Origin: Topomyia yanbarensis
Lineage: Eukaryota; Arthropoda; Insecta; Diptera; Culicidae
Assembly: GCF_030247195.1 (NCBI RefSeq)
Contig: NC_080671.1
Coordinates: forward strand, 431,582,539 to 431,646,538
Length of the DNA stretch: 64,000 nt
Direction: 5' to 3'
The notes below the pieces were generated by a model that was not told where the DNA came from, ran no database searches, and saw only the letters and a program-made list of their open reading frames with translations. The translations under genes were made by a program, and so were the position numbers. Shown here piece after piece: positions 31,862-41,979 of this stretch. Every line of letters begins with the position of its first letter. The stretch's first letter is position 1.

Positions 31862-34340
31862 CCTTCGGCATGATACTGTACCTTGATGTGGTCCGGGGGC
31901 TTTTCCACCAAAGCAGTATTACAGTGATTATATCACATAAACTTGGGATACGATTATTTTCTTTTTAGTTAAGCTACATTGTGATCAATTTTAGTACTTA
32001 ACTTGGCGACCTTTATTATCCACTGCCATGGTCAAATAATATACAATGTGGGTTTAGGGCCCAATTCTCTCTGCAGGCACCTCATTCCAAACGTACAAAC
32101 GTGGCCTACGCGATAACATAAACCTGGTCACAAATACGAACGCCCGCGATCTCGCCAATATTCAAACACCCCGATTGATTAGGTGAACGTTGGAACCTAA
32201 GAACCTAAGCTCGCGCAATAATGAATCGGTCTCGTCCGGAAGTCTCCGCCCTTGATCATAGCAGCCCAAATTCATGCCTTTAGTTGGACCAATAGAAATA
32301 AAAACTAGGCAAGACGTCCATGTGCGATCGTTGAAGAATACGCGAACATGCGAATGGCCACACGCTTATAAAAATAATGTGTCCACGCAATGTTACATAC
32401 TAGCACACGCGACAAAAACGTCCACATACAAACGCTCGGGTCCTTCTCGATCATCCACGCACGACTACACCCACGATCTCGTAAAAAGTATAACACTCTG
32501 GTGACTAAGTGAATGGTTTAGCACTTGTAAATTAACAATCCCGGTCTCGAGAGTGAACCTCCAAATGCCCGTGTTCGCGCCAAACTACATAAAAATCGAA
32601 TGCAAAGTCACATACACGCGACAAAAAAAATATCAAAATGCTTGAGCCCTTCGCGACCATCCACGCAACCTATACTCGCGCTCTTCCAGACATTATAACA
32701 TCCCGGTGATAATATTAACGTCTCGGCACTTGTAATCACTCAAACGCAGTCTCAAGCGTGAACCTACAGTTCCCCGCACTCGCGCATTCATGAATCGTTC
32801 GCGTCCGGAAGTCTCTATCCCCGATTCCAGAAGTCTAGGTCCATGCCTTAATTAAATCAATTAGCTCTACAGTTCCAGTAGGACAACTCTCGAAAAAATC
32901 GGCATATTATTAATACTCAATAACAATACTAACTCTTCTCTTTTTTTTTATTTATTTTCGGTCTCATGCGTTATTTTCTTGTGATGACCTTTTTGAGCTC
33001 ATACATCCAAGAAGAGCAACATTGCTGCCAACAATGATTCTTCTCTGCCATCGGACGTCGCCAGGTTTTAGAACAATGGATGTGTATTCTCATAGTCGAT
33101 GGTATCAGATAAGTAGGAACGATCAACAAACTGCAAGTAGTATATTACACATTTCTTGTTTTGAAGTATAAAATATTCGTATTAAAATATTATTTACAGG
33201 CTCCACACATATCTCAACACACACAAATGCTTGACAGGTGACTGGTCCAAGTGCATTCACTCGTAGGATCTATCATTTCGATGATCGCCTCGATTCTACG
33301 AAACCAGTGCACAAGTTAACTGACATAAGCTAGTCTTATCTGGTGAATGCATGTAACCTGGAAACCCCAGACAGGACAGGACTTGACGGGGCCTAGTTCA
33401 GAGTTTTTGAGCATTCTTCAATGCACGGTTATTGACCTAAAAAAAGAAACATTCGGCATGTTATTTTTCCTTTTATTACTGTATCTTGAGTTGGGTTCAT
33501 ACTGATATTCACTAGCACAGTCAATTTCATATTCTTCCATATATATTCACATCCAAAACGTGCAAACGCCCCTAACTTTCGCGATAACACAAACCTGGTC
33601 AAAAACGCGAACTTACATTACAATTTCAATCATCCACACACACCTACGCTCGCAATTTCGCCAACACCCCTTTACTTAAGTGAACTTTTCAGCACCTATA
33701 ACTTTACAACCGCTGTCTCAAGCATTAACCCACCACTCGCGCGATCATAGACCGGCTACGTTCGGAATTCTCTACTCTCGATCAGCCTAGACTCATGCCT
33801 TCAGTTGGACCGATCGGGAATGATGCTTATATTCACTAGACAACACGTTTCTCTACCATACACTGAAAATTAATTATTAGATTCACGGTCCGCGCGCGAT
33901 CGTTCGAGAATACACGTGAATGTGCGAATGGCAACACGGATCTAAAACCGGATTTATGCACGCAAAGTTGGAGACACGCTGGCATTCATATGCTCGAGCC
34001 TTTAGCGATCACATTATTACACAATTAGTAAACGCCCACGCTAACCCAGACAGATATGCACTCCTGGACTCGAACGCTAAAAACCACACCTTCCACGCAT
34101 ACACCACCCAGGACTGAATATTAGATTCATACATACAAAGCAACAAGTAATAATTACAGGTATTCGTCTGGCAACCGGGGGAAGTGCATCTCAAACGCAG
34201 AACTTATCATTTCAATGATGGCCTTGGATCTGCGTTGCCTGTGTTCAAGGCACCATAGCTTTGTCCGTCAGGTCAAGGATGTATGAAACCCGCTAGCCAC
34301 CACCCTCGGCCCTAGCTGCCCATAAAGGGATAAAAAAAAA
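31862..34340 (+). mobile_element. Non-coding poly(A)-ended retro-insertion, 2.48 kb
   Basis: The insertion lies between the 33-bp duplications and ends GGGATAAAAAAAAA, so it arrived by target-primed reverse transcription from the plus sense. It has no ORF above 76 codons and no LINE or SINE domain that I recognise. Internally it consists of diverged repeats with a period near 220 bp. Examples are CGTCCGGAAGTCTC at 32235 and 32805 with CGTTCGGAATTCTC at 33760; CCATCCACGCA(C) blocks near 32453 and 32663; and two versions of a TATCATTTC-ATGATCGCCT-like block near 33270 and 34205. It could be a non-autonomous LINE derivative or a retrocopy of a repetitive non-coding RNA. Confidence 0.75.
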
Positions 34341-34373
34341 GTCAGCGCTCAACAAAAGGAGAAACATGTAAAG
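34341..34373. repeat. 33-bp direct repeat, right side of the retro-insertion
   Basis: This is an exact copy of 31829-31861, directly following the A-tract. Confidence 0.88.
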
Positions 34374-34657
34374 TATTTGTAACTTTTCTTTAAGCAATAA
34401 AATTAATCAATGTGAATTTGAAATTGAATCATTAATCTGAACATAACAAATCAAAAGACTATAAGGAAGTGAACAACTAAAATGGCGAGTGAAATGTTTC
34501 ATTCGCTTGAGTGAATTTAATCTAATTGATTTCAAATATAACATGGATTGAGATTAAAACTAAGGACATTTGAAGTAAAATTAAGGACGCTTTCCAAATC
34601 ATCGAAATTAAGGACATGTCCTTTAAAATAAGGACGGTTGGTAACCCTAACTATGAC

Positions 34658-35634
34658 AGAACAGAATAAAATCAGCAACACTTTCCTTCCAGCGCTATCT
34701 GCGAGCGGTTTCAACGTAGAATCGCCAATTATTTTTCAGCCGATTTTCGATTTTTTAATTTTTCTAGAAAATAAGAATAGACCTTGCAAACGATATGCTA
34801 TGTTATGTTCTTTTGGCAACCCATTCATGCCCATGTTGTTTGTGTACAACTACGTTTTTAAACAGCTATAACTTTTGATTGAGGCAATATTTTCTCTCGA
34901 AAACAAGTAACGCTAATAAATGTGACTATTGCCTTTCATTTGACTATTAACAGTTACAACACACAGAACAGACATATAAGCTAGAACAAACTTTCCCGAA
35001 AAACCTGTGTAAACATTTAAATGAAAATACGTTGAAAATCACCATCGCATTCAGGTTTTCATACGCGTGAGTCACCATTGTATCCAAGTTTGCATACAAG
35101 TCCCGTATAGCGATTGCTGACCGATCGAAGCGCCGACCAGTGGCAAATTGCTATTTGCTGTTGTCATTTCAAAGCGACAATTTAAATTCTTACACAAGTT
35201 GAAAACTTTACTTGTATGTCAGTTCTCAGTGGTTACAAGGATCAGCTCTAGAACTGATGATATTGCAATTAGTGAAATTGGATTCCGATGAAGCAGTGCT
35301 ACCAGAGACAGTTTACGTTGACGACGGAAAATTAATTTTTCATATATCTTCGTTATGTTGCAATATTATTGAAAACTGATAAAACTTGTCAATTTAGACT
35401 ATCTTTGGCTACGTTTTCCACGCAATTGGACTATTGTAAACATTCTAGAAGTGCATTGAGCATTGGAAGGTAAAAATTGAGCAGCTGCGAGGAAAGCACC
35501 TATGACCTATCTTTATGAAAAAGGGCTTTTCGTATTTCTTGAGTTCGCCGTTTTCAAGGAAAAATAGTTTTGAAACCCTACTTGCACTAGAAAAAAGTTG
35601 GGCATGAAAGGGTTAACGCCCTAATCATATGTTA
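34658..35634. other. Intergenic, repeat scraps only
   Basis: Bases 34968-35035 resemble the ACAGAACAGACAT end of repeat N. No gene is seen. ORFs below 80 codons have no features. Confidence 0.4.
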
Positions 35635-35970
35635 GTCAAGAATAAGGTTATTAAATGAAGAATAAAATTCGTCTTTTATTTCATAAACCGATAGAGCTCA
35701 TCTTTTTAAATATGAAAATATATATGTTCAACCTTTAAAACTTCTGAATAATTTTTAATTGATTTTCTAAAAAAATGTAAACGCGTCCTCGTTTGACACT
35801 ATCGGTCTTTCTTGACAGGGAATTTATCCCCATTGGTTAGCATTTTTGATAGTTATTCCAGCAAAAGTTTAGGGACTAAGGTAGTTCAATGGAAGATGTG
35901 GTCGTGAAAATTCAATTTTATCAAATGATTTTAATTTGCCATTCTGCATACAAAAAAGTAAAATAAAAGT
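35635..35970 (+). repeat. Dispersed repeat Q, copy 1
   Basis: About 335 bp from ATTAAATGAAGAATAAAATT to GCATACAAAAAAG are repeated in the same orientation at 41448-41760, with about 80-85 % identity by eye. It includes ACCGATAGAGCTCATCTTT and GGTAGTTCAATGGAAG. Its class is unknown. Confidence 0.65.
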
Positions 35971-35971
35971 T

Positions 35972-36114
35972 TTCGGAACTCTGAATGGAGTCAGTATGGA
36001 TTCCAAATCAAATGCAACAACCGATTTTGAGTCGGAATCGGTTGTTGCATTTGATTTGGAATCCATAATGATTGCATTCAGAAATCCGAACCGGTTCCGG
36101 AATGAGTTTAACTG
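35972..36114 (+). mobile_element. Hairpin MITE family G, copy 2 (5' truncated)
   Basis: It lacks the CCCGGTCAA left end but keeps the central palindrome and the right part up to AGTTTAACTG. There the family J element joins directly. Confidence 0.75.
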
Positions 36115-36270
36115 CCCACTGAGACGTCCAAAAAAATTGTTTCAAAATCGTTCAATACGGGTCCAACGATGGACGTTTGTTGAACGGTTATTTGGACGTT
36201 GTCCAAATTGGTTCAACGAACGTCCTTCATTGGACGATTTTGAAGCCAACCGTTCTTAGAGGGTGGGCAG
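36112..36270 (-). mobile_element. MITE family J, copy 2
   Basis: The ends CTGCCCACT and AGGGTGGGCAG are inverted; the body is the inverse of 3682-3827. It abuts the truncated G element. Confidence 0.75.
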
Positions 36271-37273
36271 TTGCATCGGAAAAATTTAAAAACAGCATAT
36301 TTCTAGAACTTTTTTCATTACATCATATCTAACAGAAACATCAAACGGAGAAAATTACGTGCAAAAATTTCCTTGCAACTTTTAAATATATTTAACAATT
36401 AAAGCACACAGAAGGCTATTAATTCTACTATCACCTTTGCATTTACTCATTGCAGGTTCGTATAAGCATATTACATGTTTTTCGCGAAGATAATAGGGAG
36501 ATAATTGATAACTATTATTTTATTACATTTTGCCAATCACTTTTGCTATTATGCTTTACATATGTGATCTTGGCAACACCGTTTGTGGATGGCACATTTT
36601 ACTGTAACGTTTTGAGAGACGGGCTTATAGTTGTGATATATTTCATGTGCTGTATTGCAACCCAGAGTGCATTGTGCTTTTCACCGAAGATTAGCACGCG
36701 ACGGAATCGAACCAAAATAGCGAAAGAATTGAAAATATATACTGCTGGCTCCAACCCTAGGGGTAGACTAGGGGCAGATTACTCTAACAATGTATAACAA
36801 ATTTTCATCAAATTGAAAAAAATGCATTTAATTTCTATTTTTGCATCAGCTTTGCACTGCCTCGCAGAAAAGTTTGTTTAACAAACGTCCTACGCTGATA
36901 CACTTTGTTCGACGTTTTGTTAAATGTAGGGCTAGTTTTTCTGCAGGGTTTTGACGTCTTACACGCAACGCAAACAACATAGCACGAAACGCAAAATACA
37001 TTATGAATTTCTATTTTGATGTAAATAAATGCATTTAATTTCGCTGATTTTTAAAAATGCATCACAAGTGATCTGCTCCTAGGGGGTAGATCACTCTAGG
37101 AATGTATAACAAATTTGCATCAAATTAGAAAAAAATGCATTTAATTTCCATTTTTTCATCAACTTTGCACTCCCTCGCACAAAAGTTTGTTTAACAATCG
37201 TCCTACGCTGATCCACTTTGTTCGACGTTGCGTTTAATATAGGGCTAGTTTTTTGTACAAACACTATACACAG

Positions 37274-37943
37274 TAGACCTCTCCACATTTTTAAAAAGTT
37301 TTGAAATATACATGGGTCAGCTCAAATTTTTGTTCAAGGTGTGAATTTAAGAACATTCACCAAAAATGGCTTAATTTGGACATGATTTAGAGGTGTCTCC
37401 AATCAAAAATCTTGTTTTTGCTATGTTTCCATAAGAAGATCACTTTCACTCTGATTTGATAGGCCCTACATGCCCAAATATCATCAAAGGTTGTTCCTTA
37501 CACATATCTTAACATGTTTTAACAGGTGAACATAGCTCTAATCGCAATAGAAAATTTGTTAACTGAATTTTCATATAGAAAATTATATCAAAACCAAGGA
37601 AAATTAGTAGTATTTATTCTTGGTTTTGGCATTCTTTTCTATATAAAAATCCAGTTAATAAATTTTCTATTGCGATTAGAGCTATGTTCACCTGTTAAAA
37701 CATGTTAAGATATGTGTAAGGAACAACCTTTGATGATATTTGGGCATGTAGGGCCTATCAAATCAGAGTGTAAGTGATCTTCCCATGGAAACATAGCAAA
37801 AACACGATTTTTGATTGGAGACACCTCTAAATCATGTCCAAATTAAGCCATTTTTGGTGAATGTTCTTAAATTCACACCTAGAACAAAAATTTGAGCTGA
37901 CCCATGTATATTTCAAAACTTTTTCAAAATGTGGAGAGGTCTA
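37274..37943. mobile_element. Fold-back hAT-type MITE K (670 bp, arms about 315 bp)
   Basis: The ends are TAGACCTCTCCACATTTT and AAAATGTGGAGAGGTCTA, with ATACACAG duplicated outside (37266-37273 and 37944-37951). The two arms (37274-37590 and 37625-37943) are nearly perfect inverted repeats and leave a loop of about 35 bp. A transcript through it would fold into a very long hairpin. The 8-bp duplication indicates hAT-type mobilisation. Confidence 0.92.
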
Positions 37944-38060
37944 ATACACAGACTAGCGAAGTGTCAAAAATTGCAGCCAAACGGACTGTCAAAAAGTGCA
38001 GCCAAACGAGTATGAGGGTTTTGAGAGGGGAAGTACAAGAGGAAGCCCATGCAAAGCTTA

Positions 38061-38228
38061 CCCAGTTAAGCTCAGCCGGAAATGAACCGGAATTCCGGCT
38101 GGTTCCAGTTCGTATTCCGGCTCCAGTGACACAACCGATTCTAGTTAGAATCGGTTGTGTCACTGGAGCCGGAATACGAACTGGAACCAGCCGGAATTCC
38201 GGTTCATTTCCGGCTGAGCTTTACTGGG
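38061..38228. mobile_element. Hairpin MITE family H, copy 1, TA target
   Basis: This 168-bp, almost perfect palindrome starts CCCAGTTAAGCTCAGCCGGA and ends TCCGGCTGAGCTTTACTGGG, flanked by TA. The centre is ACAACCGATTCT.AGTTAGAATCGGTTGT-like, which links it to family G. Copies are at 60188-60356 and, diverged, at 59699-59848. Confidence 0.88.
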
Positions 38229-39367
38229 TATGGGAGCTTCCGTGATGCCAGTTTACATTCATGGTTGCCAGTTTTACTGTTATTCACTCCGCTAGTCTGT
38301 TATATAAAGTGTCTGTAGTTTTTTGTAGGGTTTTGACGTCTTACACGCAACGCAAAATACATTGCACGCAACGCAAAATACATTATGAATTTCTATTTTG
38401 ATGGAAAGAAATGCATTTAATTTCGCTGATTTTTCAAAATGCATCACAAGTGATCTGCCCCTAACTCCAACAGCAAAGTTTAGAACAAACATCGAGCCAA
38501 ATAGAGGCCCTGTTGGTCAGAAATCGGACGGTCATGAATTGACAGTTCATGGATTTATTCACCTCTTCACTACCTGCTGATCGAAAATTGGAAAGTATTT
38601 GTTACAATTTATTTAGTACAAATGTAATTTATTGATACCCTATTTTAATCTTTTTTATTCTTCACACGATTCCTTTGCATCATCTTAAGCTTTTTCCTTG
38701 GTTCAAGACCAATAGTCGTTCGAAAACAGTTCATATATCGATTAATTTTCTGCTTTGTTACATTGCAGAATTGGAAAAGTTAAATCTAAAAATGGGCGTT
38801 TCGCAATCTTGTCGCTATCTTGTTTTTTTCGCAATTTTTGCTAATTTCCAGTGATAACCACAATACACGTAAAAATAAAACAATCCGCAGAATAAGTTCT
38901 TTTAACTTAAATTTAAGTAGTTTTGAGTCTTGCGTCGCTTTCGCACTTATTAGTGTTGTCAAAAACAAAGAGAGAGATTCGACTCAGCCGAGGCCTTCCA
39001 TGGAATAGGGTACTTTTTAGTTGTTTGAGGTATACTCAAAATTAGGTAGATTCAACTTAAATTTAGGCATGTTTAACTCAAGGTTGAGTATAAGAAACCT
39101 GTCAATGAGTTGTGGTTTTTGCCGTGGTTAAAGGAAAACTACCTTCAACACGGTTTACCTAATTTTACCTTATTCCACGATACCCCGAGATTGAGTCAAA
39201 AGAGCTCAACTTTTGGTAGTTTTTCGCATTCGTGTAGATATGAGCACTGAGAAATATGAAGTTTGGCATTGGAAAAAGATGCTAACTACAGTCGACTTGG
39301 AAAAACATCACATCTACAAAATATTAGCAAAACTTTGGTATACTATATGTGATATTTTGACTTAAGA

Positions 39368-40275
39368 TTAACCGTTGTGTGTCCGACGCGGTACCCGGGT
39401 ACCTTTTTAAGTTTCAATTAATTAAATTCCTATGTTTTATCCATAGCTGGAAATTGAAACTTTGTGACATCTTAGAACTTCACTAAATCAAGCTTTTGGA
39501 CTAATAATATTGTTGATATAGTAAGGGTGGGAATGAGGAGGGGCTCCTGAATTTTTTTACTACGTAACAGGCCGACGTGGGTACCCGGGTACCCCCAAAC
39601 CTAAAATGCCCGTAACTAAGGTAATATCCAACCGATTTCGATACTTTTGGCTGTTTTGGATTCAGGAACTCATCCACTTTTAGACTTGGTAATAATGAAT
39701 CTGGTTACTTCATTTGGTTCCCGGGAATCCGGGTTTCCGGAAGCAGGTTCCAGTGCTGGGGTACTATTTGCGAACTTCAATGGAATACTAGTAATATGGG
39801 TATCAAAATTCTTGGAAAAGCATCAGTAGGCTGTATCTCGTGGTTTTGGAACCATTTGATGATTTGACCTCGGAACGGACGTTCCGGAGCAGGTTCCCGT
39901 GGGACCATGAGTGGCCATTCCATTCCAATTCCATTTTTCAAATTGCCATAGGGTCCCGTAACAGTAAAAAAACAGACTTCTGAGACAATTTGAAGAGTTT
40001 TGATACTCATATTGCTAGGACATTATTGAAATTTACAAATCATATCCTAGTACTGGAACATTGCTCCGGAAAATCCGGATTACCAAAAACCAGATCCATT
40101 ATTCCGGTTCTATTGTACAGAATCAAAAAGTGGACGAGTTCCTGAATCCAAAACATCTAAAAGTGTCCAAATCGGTTAAAGGAAGCCATAGTTATGAGCA
40201 TTTCAATTTGTGGGTACCCGGGTACCCTCGTTGGCCTGTTAAAGGTGTTTTTTTTGTTGGACACATAACTGTTAA
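39368..40275. mobile_element. TTAA-flanked MITE with GGTACCCGGGTACC arms
   Basis: TTAA lies at both ends (39368-39371 and 40272-40275), followed inwards by CCGTTGTGTGTCC and the near-inverse GGACACATAACTG. This is the pattern of piggyBac-mobilised elements. Inverted arms run 39580-39690 against 40110-40230 (GGATTCAGGAACTC / GAGTTCCTGAATCC), each with the palindrome GTACCCGGGTAC; a third lies at 39402. No transposase ORF is present. Confidence 0.8.
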
Positions 40276-40692
40276 ATTAACATGTAAAGAGTTTTTATTT
40301 TTCTCTATTATTTGTGGACGATAAAGAGTCAATGCTTAGATTTTTTTGGCATAATAAATTCAGTTTGTTTACATTTGTTAGATATGACGCTTTGAATAAA
40401 CGGTATAGATTTATGCCTTAATGGCCCAATTATAAGGTATTTTGGTTTCACACTACTATTCGTCTCTCTCCCTATATACTCTCTCTTTGCTCCGAGTGGC
40501 CAAAAATCCTCGCGCCGCTACTGGCCTACGCACACTTTCAAAGATGGATTTACTCTCCATTTTTGTTTCATTTTATCGATCAAGGCCAGGAGTGAATTCG
40601 ACAGGTATTGTCACAATAAAGGGCGAGCACGAAGCTATTGTAAAACATATACGAAAATATATTCATCGAATTAAAATGAAATTTTTGGACAT
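40276..40692. other. Intergenic, no gene seen
   Basis: This is unassigned sequence. A 93-residue ORF at 40442-40723 has no recognisable domain and runs into the next MITE. Confidence 0.4.
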
Positions 40693-40963
40693 AGTCGTGA
40701 TTCACTGGTTGGACATTTTTTAACTGGACCGCTTTTTAGTTGGACCTCCGCTAGTTGGACCATTGTCCAACTAAAAAGCAACTGAACGCCAAAATCTCAT
40801 GTCAAATTAACTTTGACAATAAATTTGACAATATTTAGAGATGTGGATAGATAAATTTACACTGCCAACATCTCCTTTGGAGAGTTTTTGACATTTGTCG
40901 GTCGGTCCAACTAGCGAATTCGTTAGTTGGACAAGGTTGTGACCCAACCAGCGAATCACGACT
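40693..40963. mobile_element. MITE family M, short copy (271 bp)
   Basis: The ends are AGTCGTGATTCACTGGTTGG and CCAACCAGCGAATCACGACT. Compared with 19335-19765 it lacks one internal repeat block. The flanks do not show a clean TA pair. Confidence 0.8.
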
Positions 40964-41009
40964 CTAGTTATACCAGGTTTTATACATGTATTCAGAAGAG
41001 TTCTCGATG

Positions 41010-41145
41010 AACGGATTTAAATCAAATTGTCAAAATTCTCTTTAAAAGGAAATTCCGGACAGACAGTTACTGACCAACCACAGTGAACTCAAATTGAATT
41101 TTGGCAGTTGGTTTTTATGCCCTAATCATATTTGTAGAGTAGTTT
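41010..41145. mobile_element. MITE family D, partial copy
   Basis: It shares GGAAATTCCGGACAGACAGT and GCAGTTGGTTTTTATGCC with 24580-24816, but most of the middle and both ends are lost. Confidence 0.6.
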
Positions 41146-41447
41146 GTGTATTTAGGATTAATTATTGGAGCTTGATGAAATTTTCGACATTTTCACTTTA
41201 TTCCGCATAAATAATTCTAAAACATTCACCATGATTGCACAGATTGCTTCTCATATGCATTGTGAATTTTAAATTATTTTCTACTACGATCATTCGCTTT
41301 GGTTTTGACTGAGCGAAAATTTTGTGACCTGTCTCCAAATTGACTCATTTGCAACTCGGTCGCACCAAGCAATACAATACAAAAATCACGGGATGTAAAC
41401 TATGCACTTTAAAGAGAAGCTGAGAAAATTTTTGATTGTTTGGGTAT

Positions 41448-41760
41448 TAAATGAAGAATAAAATTCTTCTTTTATTTCTTTAACCGATAGAGCTCATCTT
41501 TCTAAATTTAACAAGATATATGTTCAACCTAGTGTTCAACCTTTAAAACTTCAGAATGATTTTTAATTGCTTTTCTATAAAAATGTTAGCACGTCCTCTT
41601 TTGAAACTATCGATCTTCCTTGACAGTGAATTTAGCCACATGGGTTAGCTTTTTTGACAGTTATCCCAGTAAAATGATAGGGATCAAGAGGTAGTTCAAT
41701 GGAAGGTGTGGGTCATGATAATCCAATATTTTTTTTGTAATTTTGCGTACAAAAAAGCGA
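41448..41760 (+). repeat. Dispersed repeat Q, copy 2
   Basis: This is a direct copy of 35635-35970 ending about 220 bp before the 42-kb zinc-finger gene. It carries an extra duplication of GTTCAACCT. Confidence 0.65.
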
Positions 41761-41979
41761 GGAAAGGTTCGGTTACATATATTTAACGTCAGCTGCATCG
41801 AAAAAATATCATATGCCTGAATGACCCAATTTCTATTCAGTTGAAAAAAAGTTATAACAAGTTGTAAGTGTTGCAATAGTTTTGTGTACACCCTTTACGA
41901 GTACGAGCTTGCTTGGAACGTCAATATTTTGATTTGAATCGAAGGCTATTTTGACTATTTCCTTAATCTATTTTCACAT

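Larger units (their letters stand above)
31422..34649. mobile_element. hAT-type MITE family F, copy 1, split by a retro-insertion
   Basis: The ends are TAGGGTTACCAA and TTGGTAACCCTA with ACTATGAC duplicated outside (31414-31421 and 34650-34657). An 8-bp duplication points to a hAT transposase as the mover. Removing the insertion at 31862-34340 and one copy of its duplication leaves about 716 bp. That matches the 721-bp intact copy at 58227-58947, which is in inverted orientation. Confidence 0.9.
37258..38315. mobile_element. Element S, host of MITEs K and H
   Basis: The terminal inverted repeats read CAAACACTATACACAG|ACTAGCGAAGTG at the left (interrupted at the bar by MITE K) and, inverted, CAGACACTTTATATAACAG then ACTAGCGGAGTG at the right. 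TAGTTTTTTGTA is found directly outside both ends (37246-37257 and 38316-38327). Without K and H the element is about 210 bp. No ORF. Confidence 0.7.
36770..38465. repeat. Tandem duplication of repeat L (about 310-bp unit)
   Basis: Unit 1 (36770-37080) and unit 2 (37084-37257 plus 38328-38465) share ATGTATAACAAATTT, CGTCCTACGCTGAT, GGGTTTTGACGTCTTACACG and ATGCATCACAAGTGATCTGC. Unit 2 has been split by element S. The second unit also has an internal duplication of CACGCAACGCAAAATACATT. Confidence 0.7.
36660..39000 (+). repeat. Dispersed repeat family E, copy 2, opened by nested insertions
   Basis: The left part (36660-36770, TGTGCTTTTCACCGAAGATT) and the right part (38466-39000, GGCCCTGTTGGTCAGAAATC to GCAATCTTGTCGCTATCTTG) belong to one E copy. 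Between them lies the duplicated repeat L (36770-38465), which itself contains further insertions. No coding sequence is present. Confidence 0.65.

Noticed and set aside
32274..32504. 76-codon ORF in the 2.48-kb retro-insertion
   Set aside because: It is too short, with no motif, and not conserved between the internal repeats.
36450..36797. 115-codon ORF with hydrophobic stretches
   Set aside because: It crosses from unique sequence into repeats E and L, lacks splice or start context, and matches no family I know.
39400..39420. GGTACCCGGGTACC as vector polylinker contamination
   Set aside because: It recurs at matching positions in both arms of a TTAA-flanked element with diverged flanks, so it is native.
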